DNA from: Sphingomonas yantingensis | Lineage (GTDB): Bacteria; Pseudomonadota; Alphaproteobacteria; Sphingomonadales; Sphingomonadaceae | Direction of reading: 5' to 3' | DNA: 64,000 nucleotides | Assembly: GCF_014199325.1 (NCBI RefSeq) | Contig: NZ_JACIJJ010000001.1 | Location: 1,116,001-1,180,000, forward strand | Notes under the pieces: generated by a model | The model's database searches: none | What the model was told of the DNA's origin: nothing | Seen by the model: the letters and a program-made list of their open reading frames with translations, nothing else | In this document: positions 9,234-17,898 of the stretch, piece after piece | Layout: every line of letters begins with the position of its first letter | Position numbering within the stretch: the stretch's first letter is position 1 | Translations under genes and position numbers: made by a program

Positions 9234-10310
9234 ATGGAAACGACGAACATCGGCGAAATCGCGCGCAGGGCCCTGGTGGTTATGCTGGTCGTGGGGCTGT
9301 GCCTGCTGACCGTGCAGTTCGCGTTCGTCTTCATGCTGATCTTCTCCGCGGTGCTCGTCGCTGCCCTGATCCGCGCGGCGGGGTGGCCGTTCCGGCGGAT
9401 GGGCGCGAGCGACACGCTGTCGGTGTTCTGCGGCCTGTTCCTGATCCTCGCCGTGCTGGGCGGTGCGGGCTGGCTGTTCGGCGCTCAGCTGTCCGAACAG
9501 TTCACCGAGGTCGGGCAGCAGCTGCCGCAGGCGTTCGAGAAGGCGCGGGCGATGGCCGCGCAGGTGCCGTTCCTCCAGAGCTTCCTGTCCGGTACGCCCG
9601 ATTTCCAGGGCGTCGCCAGCCGCGCGCTCAGCTTCGCGTTCGGCGCGGTGGGGGCGATCACCAATCTCGTCCTTGTCATCGTTGCGGCGATGTACCTTGC
9701 GCTCGAACCCGGCATCTACATGCGCGGGGTCGAGAAGCTGTTTCCCAAGGAAAAGGGGCGACAGGTGCGCGAAGCGCTGTCGGCGAGCGGCCAAGCGCTC
9801 AACAAGTGGCTGATCGCGCAAGGGGCGACGATGCTGATCGTCGGCGTGCTCATCTGGGGCGGGCTCAGCATCGTCGGCGTCCAGTCGGCCGGCGCGCTTG
9901 GCGTCATCTCGGGCCTCACCAACTTCATCCCGCTGGTCGGGCCGTTCATCGGCGCGGCACCCGGCGTGCTGCTCGGCCTGTCCCAAGGGACCGACACGCT
10001 GATCTGGACCTGCGTCGTCTACCTCGTCGCGCAGCAGCTCGAGGGAAATGTCCTCACCCCGATCATCCAGAAATATGCCGTGTCGATCCCGCCCGCCGTC
10101 CTCATGTTCGCGCTGGCGGCGCTGGGCAGCATGTTCGGCTTCATCGGCGTGATCGTGGCGGCGCCGCTGGCGGTCGTGCTCTACGTCCTCGTCGCGCTGC
10201 TCTGGGTGCGCGACACGCTGGGCCATCATGCCGAGATCGACGGGATCGAGGCGCCACCGCCCCCGGACTCGAACGCGCCGGAGGCGGGCGGAGAAACCAA
10301 GCCCGCCTGA
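9234..10310 (+). CDS. AI-2E family transporter (PerM/YhhT type)
   Basis: A 358-residue polytopic membrane protein with about seven to eight transmembrane segments and the family's C-terminal signature TNFIPLVGPFIGAAPGVLLG followed by QQLEGNVLTPIIQKYAVSIPP. Family members include the AI-2 exporter TqsA and Na+/H+ antiporter-like permeases, so the substrate is open. The ATG at 9234 follows GGGGGAAGC; an earlier ATG at 9201 would add eleven residues without a good ribosome site. No obvious functional link to the peptidase gene downstream. Confidence 0.87.
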   Translation: METTNIGEIARRALVVMLVVGLCLLTVQFAFVFMLIFSAVLVAALIRAAGWPFRRMGASDTLSVFCGLFLILAVLGGAGWLFGAQLSEQFTEVGQQLPQAFEKARAMAAQVPFLQSFLSGTPDFQGVASRALSFAFGAVGAITNLVLVIVAAMYLALEPGIYMRGVEKLFPKEKGRQVREALSASGQALNKWLIAQGATMLIVGVLIWGGLSIVGVQSAGALGVISGLTNFIPLVGPFIGAAPGVLLGLSQGTDTLIWTCVVYLVAQQLEGNVLTPIIQKYAVSIPPAVLMFALAALGSMFGFIGVIVAAPLAVVLYVLVALLWVRDTLGHHAEIDGIEAPPPPDSNAPEAGGETKPA

Positions 10311-10401
10311 CCCTTTACGCCCGCGCCGAAGGGGGGCAATAACGCCCCATCACGGCCGCACCGGGACGGAGTCCCCGGCGTCGGCACCTTCGGAGATGGG
10401 A

Positions 10402-12639
10402 ATGCGCGGATGGTCCTTGGCGCTGGCGCTTGCGTCGGTGAGCGTGACGGCAATGGCAGCTGAGCCCGTGGCGGAAAAGCAGCAGCAGCCGGCGATGCAG
10501 GGTGCGCTCACCTTCGAGCGGGTCATGCGGGGCGGCCTGTCGGGCGGCGGCGGGCGTCCGCCGCGCCTGTCGCCGGACGGCAAGCTCCTGACCCAGCTTC
10601 GCCCGCGCGAGGGCGAGCCCGATCGCTACGACCTTTGGGCTCAGGACCTGACCACCGGCCAGTGGCGGATGCTGGTCGATTCGAAGAAGGTCGGGTCGGG
10701 CGCCGAACTGTCGGAGGCCGAGAAGATGCAGCGCGAGCGCGCGCGCATCGGCGGGCTTCGCGGGATCGTCGCCTATGACTGGGCGCCCGACGGCCGCTCT
10801 ATCCTCGTGCCGCTCGACGGCGACCTGTTCCTCGCGACGCTCGACGGACAGGTCCGCCGCCTGACCAACAGCGAGGCGGGCGAACTCAATCCGGTCATCA
10901 GCCCGGTCGGCGGCTATATCAGCTTCGTGCGCGACCAGAATCTCTGGGTGCAGCCGCTGGCGGGTGGCGAGGCGCGTGCGATCACCCAGGGTGGCGGCGG
11001 CACCGTCCACTGGGGCGAGGCCGAGTTCGTCGCGCAGGAGGAAATGGCGCGCTCCACCGGCTATTGGTGGTCGCCCGACGACAAGTACGTCGCGGTCGAG
11101 CGGTTCGACGAAGCGCCCGTCCGCGTCCTCACCCGCGCGTCGATCGGGGCGGAGGGGACGAAGCTTTACGAGCAGCGCTATCCGCTGGCCGGCACGCCCA
11201 ACGTCACGGTCGCGCTCTACGTGACCGCGCCCGACGGGTCGGGGCAGGTCAAGGTCGATCTCGGGCAGGACCCCGACATCTACCTCGCCCGCGTCGACTG
11301 GAGCGCGGACGGCCGGACGCTCTACGTCCAGCGCCAGAACCGCGAGCAGAGCGTGCTCGACATGCTCGCGGTCGATCCCGCGACCGGCAAGTCGCGCGTG
11401 CTGTTCACCGAAAAGGCAGCGGCGAAGAGCTGGATCAACCTTTCGGACAATTTCCGCGCGCTGGCGGACGGCAGCCTGCTCTGGTGGTCGGAGCGGAGCG
11501 GCAACGGCCATCTCTATCGCTTCGACAAGGGCGGCTGGACGCAGCTGACCAAGGGCGACTGGGAAGTCGCCGACGTGATCGGCGTGGATGAGAAGAAGGG
11601 CCTCGTCTACTTCACCGGCAACAAGGACGGCGTGCTCGAACGCCACGCCTATGTCGCGCCGCTGAAGCGGGCCGGTGCGGTCACGCGGCTGACCGAGACG
11701 GGATACTGGAACAACGTGTCGATGTCGGGCGACCGGCTGATCGTCGGGCGCTCCAATCCCAGCCAGCCGCCGCAAAGCTATCTCGTCGATGCGACCGGCA
11801 AGCGGACGCAGTGGCTGGACGAGAACGCGCTGGGGCCGAACCATCCCTATGCCCCGTACCTCGCCAGCCATGCCGCGACCGAGTTCGGGACGCTAAAGGC
11901 CGCCGACGGCAGCGAGCTTCACTACAAGATGCTCAAGCCCAGGATGGAGCCCGGCAAGCGCTATCCGGTGTTCTTCACCTATTATGGCGGGCCGGGTGCG
12001 CAGCGGGTCGCGCGCGACTGGTCCAGCCCGATGCACCAGGCGATCGTCGACAAGGGCTATATCGTCTTCGTCATGGACAATCGCGGCACCGCCAACCGGT
12101 CTCGCGCCTTCACCGATCAGATCTGGCACGCGATGGGCAGCGTCGAGGTCGAGGATCAGGTGATGGCCGCCAACTGGCTGAAGACCCAGCCCTTCGTCGA
12201 TCCCGACCGGCTCGTCATCCATGGCTGGTCGTACGGCGGCTACATGACGCTCAAGCTCCTCGAAAAGGCGCCGGGCGTGTTCGCGGCGGGCGCGGCGGTG
12301 GCGCCGGTCACCAAGTGGGACCTCTACGACACCCATTATACCGAGCGGTACATGGGCGACCCGCGCAAGGTGCCGGAGGCTTATGCCGCCTCGGGAACGC
12401 TCGGCGATGCGGGCAAGATCAAGGACCCGCTGCTCGTCATGCACGGCATGGCCGACGACAATGTGTTCCTCGACAACACAACCGCACAGATCGGGGCGAT
12501 GCAGGCGGCGGGGGTGATGTTCGACACGCAATTCTATCCCGGCCAGACGCACTCGATCAGCAATCCCGCGCAGCAGCTTCACCTGTGGAACACGATGTTC
12601 GACTTTTTCGAGCGCAGGGCGCCCGCCGGGACCAAATGA
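10402..12639 (+). CDS. Dipeptidyl-peptidase IV-like S9 peptidase, exported
   Basis: A 745-residue serine peptidase. A signal peptide (MRGWSLALALASVSVTAMAA) is followed by a beta-propeller (about 30-480) and a C-terminal alpha/beta hydrolase. The triad is Ser610 in GWSYGGYM, Asp685 in HGMADDNVF and His717 in QTHSIS. The propeller segment WGEAEFVAQEEMARSTGYWW contains the Glu-Glu pair that binds the free N-terminus in DPP-IV enzymes, so removal of N-terminal X-Pro dipeptides in the periplasm is likely. GGAG six bases before the ATG at 10402 fixes the start. The stop overlaps the next gene's ATG (ATGA). Confidence 0.9.
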   Translation: MRGWSLALALASVSVTAMAAEPVAEKQQQPAMQGALTFERVMRGGLSGGGGRPPRLSPDGKLLTQLRPREGEPDRYDLWAQDLTTGQWRMLVDSKKVGSGAELSEAEKMQRERARIGGLRGIVAYDWAPDGRSILVPLDGDLFLATLDGQVRRLTNSEAGELNPVISPVGGYISFVRDQNLWVQPLAGGEARAITQGGGGTVHWGEAEFVAQEEMARSTGYWWSPDDKYVAVERFDEAPVRVLTRASIGAEGTKLYEQRYPLAGTPNVTVALYVTAPDGSGQVKVDLGQDPDIYLARVDWSADGRTLYVQRQNREQSVLDMLAVDPATGKSRVLFTEKAAAKSWINLSDNFRALADGSLLWWSERSGNGHLYRFDKGGWTQLTKGDWEVADVIGVDEKKGLVYFTGNKDGVLERHAYVAPLKRAGAVTRLTETGYWNNVSMSGDRLIVGRSNPSQPPQSYLVDATGKRTQWLDENALGPNHPYAPYLASHAATEFGTLKAADGSELHYKMLKPRMEPGKRYPVFFTYYGGPGAQRVARDWSSPMHQAIVDKGYIVFVMDNRGTANRSRAFTDQIWHAMGSVEVEDQVMAANWLKTQPFVDPDRLVIHGWSYGGYMTLKLLEKAPGVFAAGAAVAPVTKWDLYDTHYTERYMGDPRKVPEAYAASGTLGDAGKIKDPLLVMHGMADDNVFLDNTTAQIGAMQAAGVMFDTQFYPGQTHSISNPAQQLHLWNTMFDFFERRAPAGTK

Positions 12640-14078
12640 CCGCGCAAGTCGACATGGGGGTCGATGGCAACGGCAAGGCCGTGGCCATGGACCTCGAGGA
12701 ACTGCTGGCCACCCGGTTGCTCGTCCAGGGCAATTCGGGATCGGGAAAGTCGCACCTTCTGCGCCGCCTGCTCGAGAAATCGGCGGGTCGCGTGCAGCAG
12801 GTGGTGATCGACCCCGAGGGCGACTTCGTGACGCTGGCCGACGCCTATGGCCATGTCGCGATCGAGGCGGGCGATTATGACGAGCGCGAGATCGCGAAGA
12901 TGGCCGCGCGCATCCGCGAGCATCGCGCTTCCGTCGTCCTGAGCCTCGAGGGGCTGGAGGCGGAGGGGCAGATGCGCTGTGCCGCCGTCTTTCTCAACGC
13001 GCTGTTCGATGCGCCGCGCGACCACTGGTACCCCGCGCTGGTGGTGGTGGACGAGGCACAGTTGTTCGCCCCGGCGGGCGGCGGCGAGGTGGCGGAGGAG
13101 GTGCGCCGCGCGTCGCTCGGCGCAATGACCAACCTGATGTGCCGCGGGCGCAAGCGCGGCCTCGCCGGCGTTATCGCGACGCAACGGCTGGCGAAACTGG
13201 CAAAGAACGTCGCGGCGGAGGCGTCGAACTTCCTGATGGGGCGCACCTTCCTCGACATCGACATGGCGCGCGCGGCCGACCTGCTCGGCATGGAGCGGCG
13301 GCAGGCGGAGACGATCCGCGATCTGGCGCGCGGCCATTTCCTCGCGCTCGGCCCCGCGGTGTCGCGCCGGCCGGTGGCGGTGAAGATCGGCGCGGTCGAG
13401 ACCTCGGCGCGCAGCGGCAGTCCGAAGCTGATTCCGCTGCCCTCGGCCCCAGCCGACATGCGCGACCTGATCGAGCGCGGCTCGCCCGAGCCCGGCCTGC
13501 CGCTGATGCCGCCGCCCCCGCCGCCACCGATGCCCGCCGACGAGGTGATCGAGGCGCTCGCCGCGCCGCCGCCCCCGCCCGAGGCGCCGACGCCGGCGAT
13601 GCCCCCCGAACGCGTAGCTGAGATCGTCGCCGACGTGCTCGCCGCGATCGTGGCGGAGGCGGGGTCGGCGTCGCGCCCTGCGGCGGTCTTGTTCCAGGAT
13701 TATCAGGTCCGCTGCCGCATGGCCGGGCTGTCGCGCCCGCCGCTCGACCTAGAGGCGTTCTCGCGCCGGCTGGCGGCCGCACGTGCGGGGATCACCCACG
13801 GGCTGGAGGACGAATGGGCCGGCGCGCTTTCGGTCGCGCGCGAATTGCCGAGCGAGATGCTGGGACCGTTCCTCCTCATTGCCCGCGCAGCGAAGGAGGG
13901 GGAGGCGTGCCCGCCCGACGAGCGGATCGCCGAGGTCTACGGCACGTCCTCGCTCGGCCGCGCGCGGCGGCTTGTCGGCTATATGGAGCAGCGCGAGCTG
14001 ATCGTGTGTCGCACCGACCTTGGCGGCAAGCGGTCGATCGCGATCCCGGCGCTTGGCTGGACGACCGCGCCCGCCTGA
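12636..14078 (+). CDS. HerA/DUF87-like ATPase with proline-rich linker and C-terminal domain
   Basis: A 480-residue FtsK/HerA-fold ATPase: Walker A GNSGSGKS at 32-39, Walker B ALVVVDEAQLF, and an arginine-containing ATQR sensor segment with CRGRKRGLAGV before it. About residues 287-325 are a proline-rich linker (two runs of PPPPP or longer), followed by a helical C-terminal region of some 150 residues ending in a winged-helix-like segment. No NurA nuclease or restriction partner is next to it; instead it overlaps the stop of the exported peptidase by four bases. Related ATPases act on DNA ends or in DNA translocation. The exact role is unknown. Confidence 0.8.
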   Translation: MTAQVDMGVDGNGKAVAMDLEELLATRLLVQGNSGSGKSHLLRRLLEKSAGRVQQVVIDPEGDFVTLADAYGHVAIEAGDYDEREIAKMAARIREHRASVVLSLEGLEAEGQMRCAAVFLNALFDAPRDHWYPALVVVDEAQLFAPAGGGEVAEEVRRASLGAMTNLMCRGRKRGLAGVIATQRLAKLAKNVAAEASNFLMGRTFLDIDMARAADLLGMERRQAETIRDLARGHFLALGPAVSRRPVAVKIGAVETSARSGSPKLIPLPSAPADMRDLIERGSPEPGLPLMPPPPPPPMPADEVIEALAAPPPPPEAPTPAMPPERVAEIVADVLAAIVAEAGSASRPAAVLFQDYQVRCRMAGLSRPPLDLEAFSRRLAAARAGITHGLEDEWAGALSVARELPSEMLGPFLLIARAAKEGEACPPDERIAEVYGTSSLGRARRLVGYMEQRELIVCRTDLGGKRSIAIPALGWTTAPA

Positions 14079-14127
14079 GTCGCTTTCGACGTTGTCTTGA
14101 TGGGGCTCGCCCCGCTATCGGCGGGCG

Positions 14128-15660
14128 ATGATCAAGCACGCCCTGTCCGTCACGCGCGCCGAGGATTTCTCGCGCTGGTACCAGACCGTCATCGCCGAGG
14201 CCGACATGGCCGAGGAAAGCGGCGTGCGCGGGTGCATGGTCATCCGGCCATGGGGATACGGCATCTGGGAGCGGATGCAGCGGCTGCTCGACGACCGGAT
14301 CAAGGCGACGGGGCACGAGAACTGCTATTTCCCGCTGTTCATCCCGCTTTCCTATTTCGAGAAGGAAGCCGAGCATGTCGACGGCTTCGCCAAGGAGATG
14401 GCGGTTGTCACCCACCATCGGCTGGTCCAGAAGGACGGCCGCCTCGTCCCCGATCCCGAGGCGAAGCTGGAGGAACCGCTGGTCGTCCGCCCCACGTCGG
14501 AGACGGTGATCGGCGCTGCCTTCAGCCGCTGGGTCCAGTCGTGGCGCGACCTGCCCGTGCTCATCAACCAGTGGGCGAATGTCGTGCGCTGGGAAATGCG
14601 CACGCGCATGTTCCTGCGCACCGCCGAGTTCCTGTGGCAGGAGGGGCATACCGCCCACGCGACCGAGGCCGAGGCGCGCGAAGAGACGATGAAGATGCTC
14701 GAGGTCTATCGCGCCTTTGCCGAAGACTGCCTCGCGCTGCCCGTCGTCGCGGGCGAGAAGCCCGAGAACGAGCGGTTTCCGGGCGCCGTCGCGACCTACA
14801 GCATCGAGGCGATGATGCAGGACGGCAAGGCGCTTCAGGCGGGCACCAGCCACTTCCTCGGCACCACTTTCTCTAGCGCGCAGAACATCCGGTACCAGAA
14901 TGCCGCGGGCGAACTGGAGCTGGCGCAGACGACAAGCTGGGGCGTGTCCACCCGCATGATCGGCGGGCTCATCATGGTGCACGGCGATGACGACGGCCTG
15001 CGCGTGCCGCCGCGCGTCGCGCCGTGGCAGGTCGTCATCGTCCCCATGCTGCGCGATGCGCCCGAGGACGAGGCGGTGCTCGACTATGCCCGCGCGCTCC
15101 AGTCCGAGCTCGTCGGTCAGACCGCGCTCGGCGAGCCGATCCGCGCGATGGTCGACGCGCGCGCGCAAAAGGCGGGCAACAAGCGCTGGGGCTGGGTCAA
15201 GAAGGGCGCGCCGATCATCGTCGAGGTCGGCCCGCGGGACGTCGCAAAGGGCAACGTTGCCGTCATCCGCCGCGACCGCCTGTATCAGGAGAGCGGCAAG
15301 CTCGACACCGCCTTCACCCCCCGCAACGAGTTCGTGGACCAGGCGGCGGCGCTCCTCGCCGAGATCCAGGAGTCGCTGCACGTCGAGGCGCGCACGCGGC
15401 TTGACGCGGGCATTCGCCGCGACGTGCCCGACTTCGCCGGGCTGGAGGCGCATTTCGCGGACGGCGTGCGCAATCCCGGCTGGGTCGAGGTCGAATGGGC
15501 CAAGCCGACCGGTGCGGCACTGGATCAGGTGGTCGAGCGGCTGAAGGCGCTGAAGCTGACGATCCGCAACGTCCCCGGTACCGCGACCCCGCCGCAGGGC
15601 CCGTGTATCTTCACCGGCGAGCCGGCGGTCGAGCGTATTCTGGTCGCGCGGGCCTACTGA
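14128..15660 (+). CDS. proS: Proline--tRNA ligase, eukaryote/archaea-type (type 3)
   Basis: A 510-residue class II aminoacyl-tRNA synthetase. The N-terminus (EDFSRWYQTVIAEADMAEES, then GCMVIRPWGYGIWE) and TSETVIGAAFSRWV are typical of the short archaeal/eukaryotic-type ProRS, not of the longer bacterial form with an inserted editing domain. Motif 2 is seen around NVVRWEMRTRMFLRTAEFLW. The anticodon-binding and extra C-terminal domains follow, ending in a tyrosine as usual for this type. It charges tRNA-Pro and is essential. The start ATG at 14128 lies 49 bases after the ATPase stop. A REP-like pair follows the gene. Confidence 0.93.
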   Translation: MIKHALSVTRAEDFSRWYQTVIAEADMAEESGVRGCMVIRPWGYGIWERMQRLLDDRIKATGHENCYFPLFIPLSYFEKEAEHVDGFAKEMAVVTHHRLVQKDGRLVPDPEAKLEEPLVVRPTSETVIGAAFSRWVQSWRDLPVLINQWANVVRWEMRTRMFLRTAEFLWQEGHTAHATEAEAREETMKMLEVYRAFAEDCLALPVVAGEKPENERFPGAVATYSIEAMMQDGKALQAGTSHFLGTTFSSAQNIRYQNAAGELELAQTTSWGVSTRMIGGLIMVHGDDDGLRVPPRVAPWQVVIVPMLRDAPEDEAVLDYARALQSELVGQTALGEPIRAMVDARAQKAGNKRWGWVKKGAPIIVEVGPRDVAKGNVAVIRRDRLYQESGKLDTAFTPRNEFVDQAAALLAEIQESLHVEARTRLDAGIRRDVPDFAGLEAHFADGVRNPGWVEVEWAKPTGAALDQVVERLKALKLTIRNVPGTATPPQGPCIFTGEPAVERILVARAY

Positions 15661-15665
15661 GACCG

Positions 15666-15770
15666 TTCCCCGGCGAAGGCCGAAGTTCCGGTGGTAAACG
15701 CGACGACGGCTCGTGATGCTTAATCACGGAGGCCTTCCCGACTGGACCCCGGCCTTCGCCGGGGTACAAG
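15666..15770. repeat. REP-like inverted hairpin pair, locus B
   Basis: A unit at 15666-15688 (TTCCCCGGCGAAGGCCGAAG) and an inverted unit at 15741-15770 with a perfect CCCCGGC-CTTC-GCCGGGG hairpin fill the gap between proS and the DUF892 pseudogene. The first unit has lost part of its 3' stem arm, suggesting decay. No gene in this stretch. Confidence 0.75.
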
Positions 15771-15783
15771 TTGTAGCGCGGCC

Positions 15784-16258
15784 TCACGCCGCCTCCGCGC
15801 ACTCGGTCAGGATCGCCGCCAGCCGGTGGTCGCTCGCCGCTTCCTCGTCGCGGCAGCGGCGCAGGCGGGCGGCGAGGGCAGGCTCGCCCAGCCGTTCGGC
15901 GAGCGCCACCGCGGTCTCGTAGCTGGACATGCTTGGCTGCCAGCGCCTTTCGCACCGCGCCGACCAGCGCGGCGTCTAGGAGCGGGCCGGCGTCGATCGT
16001 CTCGGTATCGCGGCGCGCATCGTCGACGATGCCCTGCATCCAGAGGTTCGGCGGCCCGCCCTCGGCGCGCGCATCCTCGGCCAGTGCCGCCGCCTGCAAC
16101 CGCGCGCGCTGTACCTCGCGCGTGAGCGCTTCGGAGAGCGAGGCGGCGCTGGCATGCGCGGCGATCGCGGGCAGGTGTTCGGCGAGCAGCCGCTCGCCCG
16201 CCAGCATATCCTGAAGCGCGACGGTGAGCAGGCTTTCGGCGTCGTCGGTCTTGTCCAT
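15784..16258 (-). pseudogene. DUF892 ferritin-like protein, frameshifted
   Basis: The start MDKTDDAESLLTVALQDMLA at 16258 opens a ferritin-like DUF892 (YciE-type) four-helix protein. The reading frame holds through LLDAALVGAVRKALAAKH and then loses homology at about 15930. The next frame supplies the rest of the domain: SYETAVALAERLGEPALAA, then DEEAASDHRLAAIL, and a stop at 15784. Family members normally read KHYE-x2-SYxTAIALAE, so a few bases are missing at the junction. Function of intact homologues is poorly known and tied to stress responses. Either a true inactivated gene or an assembly/sequencing error. Confidence 0.72.
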
Positions 16259-16306
16259 GGGCGTATCAGCGAACTGCCCACGCGGCGGTTCCAAAACCAA
16301 TCGGGA

Positions 16307-17767
16307 TCAGTCCGCGGGGTACGCCGTCGCCCACCAGTCGCCGAACGCCTGCCGCTCGTCCTCACTCATGCGGAGACCCAATTTAGTTCGCCGGTCGAGC
16401 ACGTCGTCGGGCGTGCGCGCGAACTCGGTATCGTGCAGAAACCGCGCCTCCCGCTCGCTCATCCCGCCGGGGAGCGTCTTGCCCATATCATCGTCGCTTT
16501 CGACGCCCTCCAGCATCTCGACCAGCCGGCTGCCATAGGCGCGCGCCATCCGGTCGACCGCATGGGCGTCGAGGAACGGCCAGCGTTCCGCCACCTGCCG
16601 CGCCAGCGTCTCGACCTCCGCGATCATCCCGCCGGGCAGCACGCGCGCCCGGCTGACCGGATGTGCGTCGAAGCCGAGCGCGGGGGCGAGGCGGGTAAGC
16701 GCATCCTCGGCGAGCGCCCGCGCGGTGGTGATCTTGCCGCCGAATACGCCCAGCACCGGCGCGCCGTCATCGTGGAGTTCGAGCACATAGTCGCGCGTCA
16801 CTTCGGCCGCTGCCCCCGCGCCGTCGTCGTAGAGCGCGCGGATGCCCGACCAGTCGCTGACCACATCGGCGGGCGTCACCTGTCGCCGGAAATAGCGGTT
16901 CACCGCCTCGCACAGATACGCCGTCTCCTCGCGCGAGATCACCGCGTCGGCGGGGTTGTCGACTGCGACGTCGGTGGTGCCGATCATCGTGCCACCGGGA
17001 TAGGGAATGGCGAACACGATGCGCCGATCGGGCTGTTGCACGATATAGGCGTGGTCGCCCTCGAACAGTTCGGGCACCACGATATGGCTGCCGCGGACGA
17101 GGCGAAGGTGCCCGCGCGGTGGCATGCCCATCGCGGTCATCGCCTCGGTCGTCCAGCCGCCCGCCGCGACGACGATCGCGCGCGCCTCTACCGTGCGGCC
17201 ATCGGAGAGCGTCGCGCGCCAGTGGTCGCCCGAGCGTTCGGCGCGTTCGAACCCGGTGCGGGTCAGGATTTCGGCGCCGTTCGCCGCGGCATCGACCGCG
17301 TTGAGGACGGTCAGGCGCGAATCGTCGACCCTGGCGTCCGAATAGACGAAGCCGCGATAGGTCTGCTTGAGCGGTGCCTGATAGCCTGCATCGGCCTTTT
17401 TGAGGGAGCGCGAACGCGGCAACGAACTGTCGAAGCCGAGTGCGTCGTAGAGCCACAGCCCCGCGCGGACCATCCACCACGGCCGCACCGCATGGTCGTG
17501 AGGCAGCACGAAGGTGAGCGGATGGACAAGATGCGGTGCGATTGCCAGCATCCGCTCGCGCTCGCCCAGCGCCTCCCGCACCAGCCGGAACTCGTACTGT
17601 TCCAGATAGCGTAGGCCCCCGTGGATGAGCTTGGTCGAGGCCGAGGAGGTATGGCTGGCGAGGTCGTCGCGCTCGACCAGCACGACGCCGAGGCCTAGCA
17701 GCGCCGCCTCGCGCGCGATCGCGCACCCGTTGATGCCGCCGCCGATGACAAGAAGGTCGTGGGTCAC
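16307..17767 (-). CDS. glpD: Aerobic glycerol-3-phosphate dehydrogenase
   Basis: A 486-residue FAD enzyme of the inner membrane face that oxidises sn-glycerol 3-phosphate to dihydroxyacetone phosphate and reduces quinone. The FAD fold is LLVIGGGINGCAIAREAALLG; SASTKLIHGGLRYLEQYEF and the C-terminal helical domain (GLRMSEDERQAFGDWWA) are typical of GlpD. Length matches the family. No glpF, glpK or glpR is adjacent, so regulation cannot be read. It is divergent from the unknown gene at 17899 with about 130 bases between them. Confidence 0.93.
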   Translation of the reverse strand: MTHDLLVIGGGINGCAIAREAALLGLGVVLVERDDLASHTSSASTKLIHGGLRYLEQYEFRLVREALGERERMLAIAPHLVHPLTFVLPHDHAVRPWWMVRAGLWLYDALGFDSSLPRSRSLKKADAGYQAPLKQTYRGFVYSDARVDDSRLTVLNAVDAAANGAEILTRTGFERAERSGDHWRATLSDGRTVEARAIVVAAGGWTTEAMTAMGMPPRGHLRLVRGSHIVVPELFEGDHAYIVQQPDRRIVFAIPYPGGTMIGTTDVAVDNPADAVISREETAYLCEAVNRYFRRQVTPADVVSDWSGIRALYDDGAGAAAEVTRDYVLELHDDGAPVLGVFGGKITTARALAEDALTRLAPALGFDAHPVSRARVLPGGMIAEVETLARQVAERWPFLDAHAVDRMARAYGSRLVEMLEGVESDDDMGKTLPGGMSEREARFLHDTEFARTPDDVLDRRTKLGLRMSEDERQAFGDWWATAYPAD

Positions 17768-17898
17768 CGGAGCGCGGTAGCAGAAGCGCTCGCCGGTCGG
17801 GAAGGCCAGTGAGCCGGGGCAGCCCGTAATCGATCCGATTATCGTACTCGCGGGCTGAAACGACCAGAAGGTGGCCGCAACGTAAGCGGGAGCGGCAA

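Noticed and set aside
10311..10401. Short GC-rich hairpins between the AI-2E permease and peptidase genes considered as a terminator
   Set aside because: Stems are five to six bp with no T-run; too weak in this composition.
13490..13620. Proline-rich stretch in the HerA-like ATPase considered as a frameshift artefact
   Set aside because: The frame stays open with sensible sequence on both sides and typical codon use; a flexible linker is the simpler reading.
12636..14078. HerA-like ATPase considered as part of an anti-phage system
   Set aside because: No nuclease, NurA, SIR2 or methylase partner nearby; neighbours are a peptidase and ProRS.
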